A stretch of DNA of 64,000 nucleotides, from positions 310,001 through 374,000 of the forward strand of contig NZ_WJPP01000002.1 of the NCBI RefSeq assembly GCF_009649225.1, written 5' to 3'. The translations under genes were made by a program, and so were the position numbers. The notes beneath the pieces were generated by a model. That model was not told where the DNA came from and did no database searches. It worked only from the letters and a program-made list of their open reading frames with translations. This document shows, in pieces, positions 40,338 to 50,079 of this stretch (position 1 is its first letter; each line of letters begins with the position of its first letter). The DNA is from Spiribacter salilacus. GTDB lineage: Bacteria; Pseudomonadota; Gammaproteobacteria; Nitrococcales; Nitrococcaceae.

Positions 40338-41548
40338 CGGATTCGCAACAGGCATTAATTGAATTGCCTTCACCCCTGCCCTTAGGCAGCCGCATTTTAC
40401 TGAGCTGGATTAGCCGGCTTCGTCGCGGCCGCATGGAAGGGCAACTACCCTCGGGCGAGCCCTTTGTTATTCAGGGCGCAGAACCCGGGCCAACCGGTGT
40501 TATGCGACTGCATCGCCCCTTGCGGATGGTGGCGCGAATTCTAACGCGCGGCTCGGTTGGTTTTGCAGAAAGCTATATGGCCGGCGAATGGAGCACGCCC
40601 GATATTGCGCATTTACTTGAGCTCATGCAGCGCAATGAAGATGCCTATCAACAACGCATGGAGCCATCATGGGTGGGCCGGTTGCGGCTGTTTTTGCATC
40701 ATCGCCGGCGTAAAAACACCCAGCGCGGCAGTCGGCGTAATATCTCGGCGCATTACGACTTAGGTAATGAGTTTTATCGCCACTGGCTTGATGAAACCAT
40801 GACCTACTCGGCCGCCATCTTTGAGTATCCAGAGCAGCCATTGGCAGATGCGCAGCGCGTAAAATACCGCCAACTGCTCGATGCCATCGATGCCAAGCCC
40901 GGTGAGCATGTGCTAGAAATTGGCTGCGGCTGGGGCGGGTTTGCCCTAGAGGCCGCACAGCGGGGCTTGCGGGTAACCGGGCTCACGCTGTCTACCGAGC
41001 AGCTCGCCTGGGCGCGCCGCCGAGTTGCCGATGCGGGCTTGTCTGACCAAGTCGATCTGCGCTTGCAGGATTATCGCGATACACGCGGGCAATTTGACCA
41101 TGCGGTATCCATTGAAATGCTCGAAGCCGTTGGTGAGGCCTATTGGCCGGCGTATTTCCGTATGCTGCACGATCGGGTTAAACCCGGCGGTACCATCGGC
41201 TTACATGGCATTACGATCGAAGAACATCGGTTTGAAGAATACCGCCGCAGCCCCGATTTTATACAGCGCTACATTTTTCCCGGTGGCATGCTGCCCACCG
41301 TAAAGCGGCTAGTAGATGAGGCACGCAAAGCCCACATGGTGGTTACCGAAAAAACAAGCTTAGGGCAGCACTACGCCGATACCTTGCTGCAGTGGGATGC
41401 CCGCTTTGTTAAGGCGTTACCTGAAATCTATCGGCTTGGCTTTGATAACCGATTTGTGAATATGTGGCGATATTATTTAGGCTATTGCTACTCGGGTTTT
41501 CGTACCGAATCGATTGATGTGATGCGCCTTGTTATGCAACGGCCGTGA
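40334..41548 (+). CDS. Cyclopropane-fatty-acyl-phospholipid synthase family methyltransferase
   Basis: This S-adenosylmethionine-dependent enzyme modifies unsaturated acyl chains in phospholipids. The SAM-binding motif is VLEIGCGWGGFALEAA; NISAHYDLGNEFYRHWLDETMTYS precedes it, and FIQRYIFPGGMLP follows. It is 404 residues, typical of CfaB/UfaM-like proteins in photooxidative stress clusters. Whether it forms a cyclopropane or a methyl-branched product cannot be told from sequence. It overlaps the MFS gene by four bases. Confidence 0.92.
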   Translation: MTDSQQALIELPSPLPLGSRILLSWISRLRRGRMEGQLPSGEPFVIQGAEPGPTGVMRLHRPLRMVARILTRGSVGFAESYMAGEWSTPDIAHLLELMQRNEDAYQQRMEPSWVGRLRLFLHHRRRKNTQRGSRRNISAHYDLGNEFYRHWLDETMTYSAAIFEYPEQPLADAQRVKYRQLLDAIDAKPGEHVLEIGCGWGGFALEAAQRGLRVTGLTLSTEQLAWARRRVADAGLSDQVDLRLQDYRDTRGQFDHAVSIEMLEAVGEAYWPAYFRMLHDRVKPGGTIGLHGITIEEHRFEEYRRSPDFIQRYIFPGGMLPTVKRLVDEARKAHMVVTEKTSLGQHYADTLLQWDARFVKALPEIYRLGFDNRFVNMWRYYLGYCYSGFRTESIDVMRLVMQRP

Positions 41549-42885
41549 CCCGCAAACTCAGCCGCACCCTGCTATATGGGCTGCCGGCCCTGCCGCTAGC
41601 GGTCATGGGTATTCCCATGTATTTGTTTTTGCCCGGCTTTTACGGGCAAACCCTCGGCTTAACGGCCGTGGGTGTGGCGCTTTTAGTTGCCAGACTCTGG
41701 GATGTGATTACCGACCCGCTGATTGGTAGCCTTGGCGATCGAATTAACACTCGCTGGGGGCGGCGACGCCCCTTAATTGCTGCCGGCACCCCCATTTTGC
41801 TAGTTAGCGCTTGGGCCCTGTTTCAGCCACCAGAAGGTGTCACGCTTAGCTATTTATTGCTCTGGGGGCTGGCCGCTTACCTAGGCTGGACGATGATTTC
41901 TCTGCCCTACACCGCTTGGGGTGCAGAGCTTTCTACCGACTATGACCAACGTGCCAATTTAACCGCAAGCCGCGAGGGCTTTGCCCTGTTTGGCACCTTA
42001 GTGGCAATTGCCTGGCCGGCCATTATGGGTACGGGCCAGGCGGATGCCGCCACCCTATCCAGTCTTGCGTGGTTTTTAGTAATTGTACTGCCGCCGATTA
42101 TGTTGCTAACGCTGCGCACCGTGCCGGAGCGGCCCGTCACTCCGCACCCCATTGGGTGGCACGCCGGTTGGCAGTTACTACGGGCTAATCGCCCTTTTTT
42201 ACGTCTGCTACTCGCCTATTTAATGAATGGCATGGCCAACGGCTTGCCGGCCGCACTGTTCACCTTGTTTGTGGCGCATGTGCTGTTGGCCGAATCGTGG
42301 ACAGGCATTTTATTACTGGCCTATTTCATCGCCGGCATTGTTGCTCTGCCGGGCTGGCTTTGGATTTCACGGCGTATCGGCAAACATCGCGCTTGGGCGC
42401 TATCGATGCTGTGGACATCACTCATTTTTATTGCTGTGCCCTTTTTAGGCCCGGGTGATACCTGGGCATTTCTGGCGATCTGCTTACTGTCTGGCGTTGG
42501 CGTAGCGGTCGATATGGCACTGCCTGCGGCCATTCAGGCTGATTTGGTCGATTTAGATACGGCAGCGGGCGGTGGGCAACGTACCGGCTTGTATTTTGGC
42601 ATTTGGAATATGGCCACAAAGCTTGCACTTGCGCTAGCCGTGGGCATTGCCTTTCCGCTCCTTGAACTCAGTGGGTTTGATGCCACAAATATTGATGATC
42701 GTAGTGGCACCTTTGCGCTGGCGCTTTTTTATGGCGCTATCCCAATCGCCTTTAAAGTGGCGGCGGTTAGCCTGATGTGGAACTTCCCCCACGATCGGGC
42801 CGCGCAGGCCGCCACCCGAGCACGGGTGATTGACGCCGAGTCAGCCCACGCCGCCGACAGCGGGCACAGCAAGCCGGCGGCGTAA
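41545..42885 (+). CDS. GPH-family MFS transporter (MelB-like, COG2211)
   Basis: This 12-helix transporter has the GPH loop motif DPLIGSLGDRINTRWGRRRP after helix 2. It is 446 residues, with alternating hydrophobic segments throughout. It starts with GTG overlapping the methyltransferase stop by four bases. Homologues in the COG2907-DUF1365-Cfa clusters have no proven substrate. Its last 45 bases overlap the 3' end of the NTF2-like gene. Confidence 0.9.
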   Translation: MTRKLSRTLLYGLPALPLAVMGIPMYLFLPGFYGQTLGLTAVGVALLVARLWDVITDPLIGSLGDRINTRWGRRRPLIAAGTPILLVSAWALFQPPEGVTLSYLLLWGLAAYLGWTMISLPYTAWGAELSTDYDQRANLTASREGFALFGTLVAIAWPAIMGTGQADAATLSSLAWFLVIVLPPIMLLTLRTVPERPVTPHPIGWHAGWQLLRANRPFLRLLLAYLMNGMANGLPAALFTLFVAHVLLAESWTGILLLAYFIAGIVALPGWLWISRRIGKHRAWALSMLWTSLIFIAVPFLGPGDTWAFLAICLLSGVGVAVDMALPAAIQADLVDLDTAAGGGQRTGLYFGIWNMATKLALALAVGIAFPLLELSGFDATNIDDRSGTFALALFYGAIPIAFKVAAVSLMWNFPHDRAAQAATRARVIDAESAHAADSGHSKPAA

Positions 42886-43284
42886 CCAGCGCATCAACCC
42901 GCCAATTACCGGAAACTGCGTGTAAAGCTCGCCCGCGGCATCCCAATAATCCACATGCTCAGAAACTCGGCCATCGTGGGCGATTACCACACGAGAGACC
43001 CCTTCAATTGGCCGACGCATGGCCTTATCGCGCTTTAACTGGAAATGAAAGCGCCAGCGCAAATACCCCACCTGCTCAGCGCTAATTACTTCTAAAACTT
43101 CAAATCGCGCCTCGGCACATTGGGTATACATGTGCTCGAATACGGCTTGCACCCCAGCAACGCCCTGCACCTTATTAAACGGATCAGAAAAAATAGCATC
43201 GGGGGTAAAAAACTGATCAAACCGAGCAAGATCTGCCGGCGTGAGCTCAGCAAAAAACGCGGCGTATCGATCAAGCGCACTCAT
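42841..43284 (-). CDS. NTF2-like/SnoaL-fold protein
   Basis: This small alpha+beta cone-fold protein of 147 residues begins MSALDRYAAFFAELTPADL and contains FTPDAIFSDPFNKVQG and the C-terminal DGRVSEHVDYWDAAGELY, typical of SnoaL-like proteins found in light-stress clusters. The start at 43284 overlaps the SDR stop by four bases; a longer in-frame start at 43311 would lie in the SDR gene. Whether it is an enzyme is unknown. Confidence 0.88.
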   Translation of the reverse strand: MSALDRYAAFFAELTPADLARFDQFFTPDAIFSDPFNKVQGVAGVQAVFEHMYTQCAEARFEVLEVISAEQVGYLRWRFHFQLKRDKAMRRPIEGVSRVVIAHDGRVSEHVDYWDAAGELYTQFPVIGGLMRWLRRRLAVPAVGGVG

Positions 43285-44036
43285 TTTTGCACCATGCGCC
43301 GGGTGAGCCAAAAATACAGCCGATACGGCAGCAGCCGAAGCGCTTTTAGCGTGTAGCCAAAGCGTTTGGGAAATACAATCTCAAAGGCATCTCGATCCAG
43401 CTCTTTAATAATGTAATCGGCTGCTTCCTCTGGCGTAATGAGCTGCGGCATGGCAAAGCGATTTTTTTCGGTCAGCCGTGTTTTCACAAAACCCGGATTA
43501 ATCACTCTAAGTCCAACACCGCTGCCATCGAGCGCGGGGCGCAAAGACTCCGCCATATTCAACACCGCCGCCTTGCTGGCCCCGTAGGGTGCCGCCTGTG
43601 GCAAACCCCGGTAGGCTGAAAGGCTTGCCGTCAGCAATATCTGCCCCCGCCCGCGGGCGCGCATGGCGGGCAAAGCCGCCGCCAGCCCATTCACAGCGCC
43701 CAGGTAATTGACCTCGATTAAACGGCGGAAAATCTCCGGATCAAAATCATCCAGCGGCATCGGGTCATAATCGCCCGCATTTAAAATAAAGGTGTCAATT
43801 TCGCCCACTTCCGCTTCAACCTGGGCAAACACACGCTTACAGGCCTCAAGGTCGGTCACATCCAAGGGGTAAGCATGGAGTTTGTCAGCCAAGTCGGGGT
43901 GGGCCTGGGCCACCTCCAGTAGCGTTTCCTCTCGGCGTGCCGAAAGCACAACCTGAAAGTCAGCACGGGCTAGCTTGATGGCCAATGCGCGGCCAATGCC
44001 GGCACTGGCACCGGTAATCATGATCACTCTGTTCAT
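43281..44036 (-). CDS. Short-chain dehydrogenase/reductase
   Basis: The NAD(P)-binding glycine motif is ITGASAGIGRALAIKLA at the N-terminus, NAG occurs in FILNAGDYDPM, and the catalytic Tyr-x3-Lys is YGASKAAVL, with Ser in LTASLSAYRG. It is 251 residues. It leads a two-gene leftward unit with the NTF2-like gene. Homologues are common in singlet-oxygen response clusters; the substrate is unknown. Confidence 0.92.
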   Translation of the reverse strand: MNRVIMITGASAGIGRALAIKLARADFQVVLSARREETLLEVAQAHPDLADKLHAYPLDVTDLEACKRVFAQVEAEVGEIDTFILNAGDYDPMPLDDFDPEIFRRLIEVNYLGAVNGLAAALPAMRARGRGQILLTASLSAYRGLPQAAPYGASKAAVLNMAESLRPALDGSGVGLRVINPGFVKTRLTEKNRFAMPQLITPEEAADYIIKELDRDAFEIVFPKRFGYTLKALRLLPYRLYFWLTRRMVQK

Positions 44037-44040
44037 TATC

Positions 44041-44096
44041 TGTCCGTTTCGCTGTTAGCTGGGTACAATCGTAAGGCCATTGAGCGATAGGACAAA
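44041..44096. promoter_or_regulatory. Overlapping divergent promoters of photolyase-purC (+) and SDR-NTF2 (-)
   Basis: On the + strand TACAAT (44064-44069) lies 17 bp after TGTCCG (44041-44046). On the - strand TTGTCC (44096-44091) and TACGAT (44073-44068) are 16 bp apart. The two -10 elements overlap within TACAATCGTA (44064-44073). Confidence 0.45.
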
Positions 44097-44101
44097 AGCC
44101 C

Positions 44102-45526
44102 ATGCGCCCGGCAATTTGCTGGTTTCGGCGAGATCTTCGGTTATCAGATAACCCCGCGCTAAGCGCAGCGGCCCATCAAGGCCGGCCTGTGATTGCAGTG
44201 TACATCCATTCGCCAGAAGAAGCGGGGCCGTGGGCCGAGGGCGCAGCCAGCCGCTGGTGGCTACATCACTCATTGCAGGCGCTTGGCGCTGCGCTGCAGG
44301 CTCAGGGCATTAGCCTGCAAATTCATCGAGGGCCCGCCCTTAACGCCTTGCAGACGTTGATCCGTGAAACTGATGCTGAGGCGGTGCACTGGAACCGCCT
44401 GTACGATCCGGCCATTATCGAGCGAGACCGGGCGATTAAAGCGCAACTGCAGGCCGATGGCATTGAGGTAAGCAGTCATAATGCTGCGCTGCTGCGCGAG
44501 CCATGGACCGTAAAAACCGGCACCGGTGGGCCTTATCGGGCATTTACACCCTTTTGGCGAGCGGCTCAGCGCGAATCAACACCCGCGCAGCCACTGCCCA
44601 TTCCCCCATTGACGGGGCCTGCACTCAACTCACCACTGCATGTTGATGACTTAGCGCTACTGCCCACCATTCGCTGGGATACGGACTTTCCGGCCTACTG
44701 GCAACCGGGTGAGGCCGGCGCTCAAGCCCGTTTGCATGCGTTTGTTGAGCAGCCCGTTCACCGTTACGACACCGATCGTGACTTTCCCGCCATCAACGGC
44801 ACCTCTGGGCTATCGGCGCATTTGCACTTTGGCGAAATCAGCCCACGGCAGATTTGGCATGCCGCCCCAGCGCATGAGAGCGATGATGTTAAAACCTTTT
44901 TAGCGGAGATTGGCTGGCGTGAATTTGCGCATCATGTGCTCTTTCATCACCCCAGTTTTCCAGACGAACCACTCAACCCGCGGTTTGCTGACTTCCCTTG
45001 GGCCGATGATCCCGACCACCAATTACTCAAAGCTTGGCAGCGCGGCAATACCGGCATCCCTTTAGTGGATGCGGGCATGCGTGAGCTCTGGCACACCGGA
45101 TGGATGCATAATCGCGTGCGCATGGTGGTGGGGTCGTTCTTGGTTAAAAATCTTCGCCTACCTTGGCAACAAGGCGAAGCCTGGTTTTGGGATACCTTGG
45201 TGGATGCAGATTTAGCGAGTAATAGCCTAGGTTGGCAGTGGGTAGCGGGCAGCGGTGCTGACGCCGCGCCTTATTTTCGTATCTTCAACCCCATTCGCCA
45301 AAGCGAGCGCTTTGATGCCGAAGGGGCGTATATTGCCCGCTGGATACCCGAATTAAGCCGACTGCCGGCCAAGCACCGGCATGCACCCTTTGAGGCGCCT
45401 GCCGATGTACTCGCTAAAGCGGGCGTCACGCTGGGCGTTCATTACCCGTGGCCCATTGTAGACCTTAAAGCCAGCCGTCAAGCTGCGCTGGCCGCCTTTG
45501 CAAAAATTAAAAAATCGCCTGCATGA
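44102..45526 (+). CDS. phrB: Deoxyribodipyrimidine photolyase (class I CPD)
   Basis: It repairs cyclobutane pyrimidine dimers using blue light. The N-terminal antenna domain begins [16 protein letters not shown]; the FAD domain has [34 protein letters not shown] and [19 protein letters not shown], the canonical class I sequence. It is 474 residues. The stop overlaps the purC start by four bases. It is divergent from the SDR gene and adjoins the COG2907 cluster. Confidence 0.95.
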   Translation: MRPAICWFRRDLRLSDNPALSAAAHQGRPVIAVYIHSPEEAGPWAEGAASRWWLHHSLQALGAALQAQGISLQIHRGPALNALQTLIRETDAEAVHWNRLYDPAIIERDRAIKAQLQADGIEVSSHNAALLREPWTVKTGTGGPYRAFTPFWRAAQRESTPAQPLPIPPLTGPALNSPLHVDDLALLPTIRWDTDFPAYWQPGEAGAQARLHAFVEQPVHRYDTDRDFPAINGTSGLSAHLHFGEISPRQIWHAAPAHESDDVKTFLAEIGWREFAHHVLFHHPSFPDEPLNPRFADFPWADDPDHQLLKAWQRGNTGIPLVDAGMRELWHTGWMHNRVRMVVGSFLVKNLRLPWQQGEAWFWDTLVDADLASNSLGWQWVAGSGADAAPYFRIFNPIRQSERFDAEGAYIARWIPELSRLPAKHRHAPFEAPADVLAKAGVTLGVHYPWPIVDLKASRQAALAAFAKIKKSPA

Positions 45527-46428
45527 AGGAATTAACTGTGACCCCTGAGCGTTTATATGAAAGCCATCTCACCAGCCTACCCTTACTGAGCCGCGGCAAG
45601 GTCAGAGATATCTACGCGGTAGATGATGAAACGTTATTGGTGGTGACTACCGATCGGCTATCCGCTTTTGATGTGATCTTGCCAGATCCGATCCCCGGCA
45701 AGGGTGCGGTTTTAACCCGCGTATCTCAGTTTTGGTTTGATAAGCTCGGGCATCATCTGCCCAACCAGTGCCTAGACATTCCGCTAGAAGCGATACTGCC
45801 AGACGCTACTGAGCGCGCTCAAGTGGCAGGCCGTGCCATGGTGGTGCGTCGTGTTGAACCGCTGGCCTTTGAAGCGGTGGCCCGCGGGCATCTGATTGGC
45901 TCGGGTTGGAAAGACTACCAGCGCACGGGCGAGGTTTGCGGCATCTCTCTGCCCGCCGGGCTGCGTCAGGCTGATCGCCTGCCCACCCCCATTTTTACCC
46001 CGGCCACCAAAGCGGCGGTGGGTGATCATGATGAAAATGTGGCCTTTGAGGTGATGACAGAAGCGCTGGGCACCGCACTTGCTGCGCGCGTGCGCGATGT
46101 GACCTTAGCGATCTTTGCTGAGGCGGTAGACTATGCCAGCGCGCGGGGAATTATCATTGCTGATACGAAGTTTGAATTTGGGCTTGATAAGGCCGGCCAA
46201 CTCATTTGGATTGATGAGGCGCTAACTCCTGATTCCAGCCGCTTTTGGCCCGCCGATCAATGGCAGCCCGGCAGCTCGCCACCGAGCTTTGATAAACAAT
46301 TTGTGCGCGATTATCTTGAAACGCTGGATTGGGATAAAACGGCGCCCGGGCCGCATTTACCCGAGTCTGTTATCGAGCAAACCGCCGCCCGCTATCGGGA
46401 GGCGGAAAGCCGCCTAACTAGCCCGTAA
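45523..46428 (+). CDS. purC: Phosphoribosylaminoimidazole-succinocarboxamide synthase
   Basis: PurC joins aspartate to CAIR in purine synthesis. It has [13 protein letters not shown] near the N-terminus, [23 protein letters not shown], and the C-terminal [16 protein letters not shown]. At 301 residues it is the longer type of the enzyme, not the ~237-residue E. coli form. ATGA overlap couples it to the photolyase gene, an unusual partner. Its last 11 bases overlap pyk on the other strand. Confidence 0.95.
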   Translation: MKELTVTPERLYESHLTSLPLLSRGKVRDIYAVDDETLLVVTTDRLSAFDVILPDPIPGKGAVLTRVSQFWFDKLGHHLPNQCLDIPLEAILPDATERAQVAGRAMVVRRVEPLAFEAVARGHLIGSGWKDYQRTGEVCGISLPAGLRQADRLPTPIFTPATKAAVGDHDENVAFEVMTEALGTALAARVRDVTLAIFAEAVDYASARGIIIADTKFEFGLDKAGQLIWIDEALTPDSSRFWPADQWQPGSSPPSFDKQFVRDYLETLDWDKTAPGPHLPESVIEQTAARYREAESRLTSP

Positions 46429-47866
46429 TTTGATCTGAAACGCGCACCACCTTCATGGCGTTGGTGCCACCGCGCACGCCAGCCAAATCACCCTTAGTGA
46501 TGAGCACCAGATCATCTCCGTCAACAGCGCCCAGCGCACGCAGTTCGGCCACCGACTCACGATTCACTGCGTCGTGATCGCGCATCGTAGGATCAAAGCT
46601 AATCGGATAAACCCCACGATACAACGTAACGCGGCTTAATGTTCTTGGCTGCTCTGAAAGCGCATAAATCGGAATGCCCGTGGCCATCCGAGACATCCAC
46701 AGCGCCGTGGCGCCCGATTCAGTTAATGCCGCGATTGCTTTGACACCCAGCGTATTGGCCGCGGTAATTGCGGTTTTTGCGATGGCCTCGTCAATGCGGT
46801 CAAACTGCGTTTCTGGTGCGATGCCCGCCGGGGCAGATGCCTCATCGGCATAACCCTCCGCACCCACGCAAACACGCGCCATTGCAGCCACGGTTTCGGC
46901 CGGATAATGACCCACCGCCGTTTCTTCAGACAGCATAACCGCATCGGTACCATCGAGCACCGCATTGGCCACATCCAGCACCTCGGCACGCGTTGGCATG
47001 GGGTTATCGACCATCGATTGCATCATTTGTGTGGCCGTAATCACCACGCAATCGTTTTTGCGCGCAAACCGCATGATGCGCTTTTGCACGCCAGGCAGCT
47101 CTGCATCACCAATTTCAACGGCTAAATCACCCCGCGCAATCATCACCGCATCGGCCGCTTGCATGATTTCGGTGATTGCAGCCACGGCTTCGTGACGCTC
47201 AATCTTTGCCACAATGCCAGCATGACCGCCGGCCTCACGCAGCAACGCACGCGCCTCTTCAATATCGGCGCCATCACGCGGAAATGAAACCGCTAAATAA
47301 TCTGCATTTAGCTCAGCCGCCAGCTTGATATCGGCACGGTCTTTTTCGGTAAGCGCGCGTACCGACAAGCCACCACCGAGCCGATTAATGCCCTTACGAT
47401 CGGATAGCCGACCCGCCGTTTCCACGATGGTATGAATACGGGTGCCGTCGATCCGCTCAACACGCAATTGCACCAGCCCATCGGCTAATAACAGCGTGTC
47501 GCCCGGGGCAACATCTTGCGGTAGCCCCGCATAGGCCACGCCCACGCCCTCAATATGACCACCGTCAGCATCAAACGCGGGGTCGATAAAAAACGCCGCG
47601 CCCTCTTCAAGCTCAATCGGCCCTTCGGCAAACCGCTCAATGCGAATTTTTGGCCCCTGCAAGTCACACAGTATGCCCACCGTGCGGCCCGCTGCCTTCG
47701 CGGCTGCGCGCACCAGCTCGGCCCGCGCGCGGTGCTCAGCATGATCACCGTGCGAAAGATTAAGGCGTACCAAGTCAACCCCGGCTGCCACTAATTGCTC
47801 TAGTGAATCTTCCGTACTGGTGGCAGGGCCTAATGTGGCCACAATTTTGGTTTGACGCGTCATCAA
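46418..47866 (-). CDS. pyk: Pyruvate kinase
   Basis: The enzyme transfers phosphate from PEP to ADP at the end of glycolysis. It has [12 protein letters not shown] at the N-terminus, the catalytic Lys in [21 protein letters not shown] and [20 protein letters not shown]. The length of 482 fits the bacterial PykA type. It lies 11 bases after pgk, the last gene of tkt-gap-pgk-pyk. No fba follows, unlike some relatives. Confidence 0.96.
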   Translation of the reverse strand: MMTRQTKIVATLGPATSTEDSLEQLVAAGVDLVRLNLSHGDHAEHRARAELVRAAAKAAGRTVGILCDLQGPKIRIERFAEGPIELEEGAAFFIDPAFDADGGHIEGVGVAYAGLPQDVAPGDTLLLADGLVQLRVERIDGTRIHTIVETAGRLSDRKGINRLGGGLSVRALTEKDRADIKLAAELNADYLAVSFPRDGADIEEARALLREAGGHAGIVAKIERHEAVAAITEIMQAADAVMIARGDLAVEIGDAELPGVQKRIMRFARKNDCVVITATQMMQSMVDNPMPTRAEVLDVANAVLDGTDAVMLSEETAVGHYPAETVAAMARVCVGAEGYADEASAPAGIAPETQFDRIDEAIAKTAITAANTLGVKAIAALTESGATALWMSRMATGIPIYALSEQPRTLSRVTLYRGVYPISFDPTMRDHDAVNRESVAELRALGAVDGDDLVLITKGDLAGVRGGTNAMKVVRVSDQITG

Positions 47867-47877
47867 AAACCTCTTCG

Positions 47878-49047
47878 TTATCGGTCTAACACCGCCACGG
47901 CAGGTAATTCTCGGCCTTCAAGAAACTCAAGAAATGCACCGCCGCCGGTAGAAATATAAGAAATTTGGTCAGCCACCCCATATTGGGCAACTGCCGCTAA
48001 GGTGTCTCCACCGCCGGCAATAGAAAATGCAGGGCTCTCGGCAATGGCCAAAGCTAGGGCTTTAGTACCCCCGCTAAAAGCAGGAATCTCAAACACACCC
48101 ACCGGCCCATTCCATACGATTGTGCCAGCCTGACGCAGCCGATCGGCATAGGCTGCCGCGGTTTTTGGGCCCACATCCAAAATCATCTCATCGGCGGCCA
48201 CCGCATCAACCGGCTTAACCATCGCCTTTGCGTTTTCAGAAAACTCAGTGGCAACCACCACATCTTCAGGAATGGGAATTTCATTGCCGGCTGCTTGCGC
48301 CTGCTTGATGAGCGCATCGGCAGTGGCTACTAGGTCTTGCTCCATTAAAGACTTGCCCACCGGATAACCAGCCGCAGCAATAAAGGTATTGGCAATACCG
48401 CCACCCACAATCAGCTGATCGACCTTGCCCGTTAGCTGCTCTAACACCGTCAGCTTGGTAGACACCTTCGAGCCACCGATAATTGCCACCATTGGCCGTG
48501 CCGGCGCCTCTAGCGCCTTGCCTAAAGCCGCCAGCTCTGCCGCCAGCAAGGGCCCCGCCACGGCTTCAGGCGCAAACCGGGCCACACCATGGGTGGAGGC
48601 ATGCGCCCGATGCGCAGTGCCAAAGGCATCCATCACAAACACATCGCATAAGGCCGCCATGCGTTGAGATAAAGCCTCGTCATTCTCCGTTTCGCCGGCG
48701 TTAAAGCGCACGTTCTCGCACAGCACAAGCTGGCCCGGCGCCAAATCCTGTGTATCGTCTAGCCATTCACGAATCACCGGCACTTGGCGCCCTAATAGCT
48801 CGCCAAGCCTTACCGCAACGGGGGCTAGCGACGCCTCTGGATCAAATTGCCCCGCCTTGGGCCGGCCTAAATGACTCATCACAAGCACTTTGGCATTGGC
48901 GGCCAGTAATTGCTGCAACGTGGGCAATGCAGCCCGCAGGCGAGAGTCATCGGTAACCACGCCATCGCGAATCGGTACATTTAAATCCTGCCGGACTAAA
49001 ACCCGGCGGCCCTCAAGGGCCACCTCGTCTAATGTCCTAATCGTCAT
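47878..49047 (-). CDS. pgk: Phosphoglycerate kinase
   Basis: Pgk makes ATP from 1,3-bisphosphoglycerate. Diagnostic segments are [34 protein letters not shown] and [13 protein letters not shown]. The length of 389 is normal. The start overlaps the gap stop by one base (TAATG), so translation is coupled. Confidence 0.97.
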   Translation of the reverse strand: MTIRTLDEVALEGRRVLVRQDLNVPIRDGVVTDDSRLRAALPTLQQLLAANAKVLVMSHLGRPKAGQFDPEASLAPVAVRLGELLGRQVPVIREWLDDTQDLAPGQLVLCENVRFNAGETENDEALSQRMAALCDVFVMDAFGTAHRAHASTHGVARFAPEAVAGPLLAAELAALGKALEAPARPMVAIIGGSKVSTKLTVLEQLTGKVDQLIVGGGIANTFIAAAGYPVGKSLMEQDLVATADALIKQAQAAGNEIPIPEDVVVATEFSENAKAMVKPVDAVAADEMILDVGPKTAAAYADRLRQAGTIVWNGPVGVFEIPAFSGGTKALALAIAESPAFSIAGGGDTLAAVAQYGVADQISYISTGGGAFLEFLEGRELPAVAVLDR

Positions 49048-50057
49048 TAGCTCGCCTTCATCATTGCCAAGGCGGTATCGAGCATCCGATTAGAAAAGCC
49101 CCACTCGTTGTCGTACCACGCACAGACTTTCACTAAGCGCCCACCCACCTTAGTTAAGGTGGCATCGTAAGTTGAGGAATGCGCATCGTGATTGAAGTCG
49201 ACTGACACATACGGGCCATCGCTATACGCGAGCACGCCTTTCAGTGGGCCCTCGGCGGCGGTCTTAAGCAAAGAGTTCACCTCCTCAACCGAGGTATCGC
49301 GCGCGGCAATAAAGGACAAATCCACAATCGAGACATTAATGGTTGGCACCCGCATGGCATAGCCATCTAAGCGGCCATCAAGCTCTGGCATGACCAAACC
49401 GACCATGGCCGCTGCACCCGTTTTGGTGGGAATTTGCGACATCGTGGCACTGCGGGCACGGCGCAAATCTGAGTGGTACACATCGGTAAGCACCTGATCG
49501 TTGGTGTAGGCATGAATGGTGGTCATTAGACCCTGCTCAAGCCCAATCGCCTCATGCAGCGGCTTGACCAGCGGTGCTAAACAGTTAGTGGTGCACGAGG
49601 CATTCGATACAATTTGATGCTCGGCGCGCAGCACATCGTGGTTCACGCCATACACCACCGAGGCGTCTACATCTTTACCCGCCGGTGCCGAAATCAGCAC
49701 TTTTTTAGCACCCGCGGCCAAATGGGCCGAGGCCTTTTCGCGACTCGCAAAAAGCCCGGTGCACTCCATAACGATATCCACACCCATTTCACCCCAAGGG
49801 AGGTCGGCCGGATTACGCTCGGCTAATACCCGAATCTCATCGCCATTCACCACCAGATTGCCATTGCTGACCTCAACCGTACCCGGGAAGCGGCCATGCG
49901 CCGTATCCACGCGGGTCAGGTGCGCGTTGGTTTCTGCATCGCCTAAATCGTTAATTGCAACAACGCGGATTTCATCGCTGCGGCCCGCCTCATACAGTGC
50001 TCGCAACACATTGCGCCCGATGCGGCCGTAGCCGTTGATGCCAACCTTAATCGCCAT
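49047..50057 (-). CDS. gap: Glyceraldehyde-3-phosphate dehydrogenase
   Basis: The enzyme oxidises and phosphorylates glyceraldehyde 3-phosphate. The NAD fold begins [16 protein letters not shown], the catalytic Cys is in [13 protein letters not shown], and [14 protein letters not shown] closes the protein. It is 336 residues. It lies 22 bases after tkt. The tkt-gap-pgk order is common in gammaproteobacteria and may be used in either glycolytic direction. Confidence 0.97.
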   Translation of the reverse strand: MAIKVGINGYGRIGRNVLRALYEAGRSDEIRVVAINDLGDAETNAHLTRVDTAHGRFPGTVEVSNGNLVVNGDEIRVLAERNPADLPWGEMGVDIVMECTGLFASREKASAHLAAGAKKVLISAPAGKDVDASVVYGVNHDVLRAEHQIVSNASCTTNCLAPLVKPLHEAIGLEQGLMTTIHAYTNDQVLTDVYHSDLRRARSATMSQIPTKTGAAAMVGLVMPELDGRLDGYAMRVPTINVSIVDLSFIAARDTSVEEVNSLLKTAAEGPLKGVLAYSDGPYVSVDFNHDAHSSTYDATLTKVGGRLVKVCAWYDNEWGFSNRMLDTALAMMKAS

Positions 50058-50079
50058 TACTTATGCTCCTGTTCTTCTC

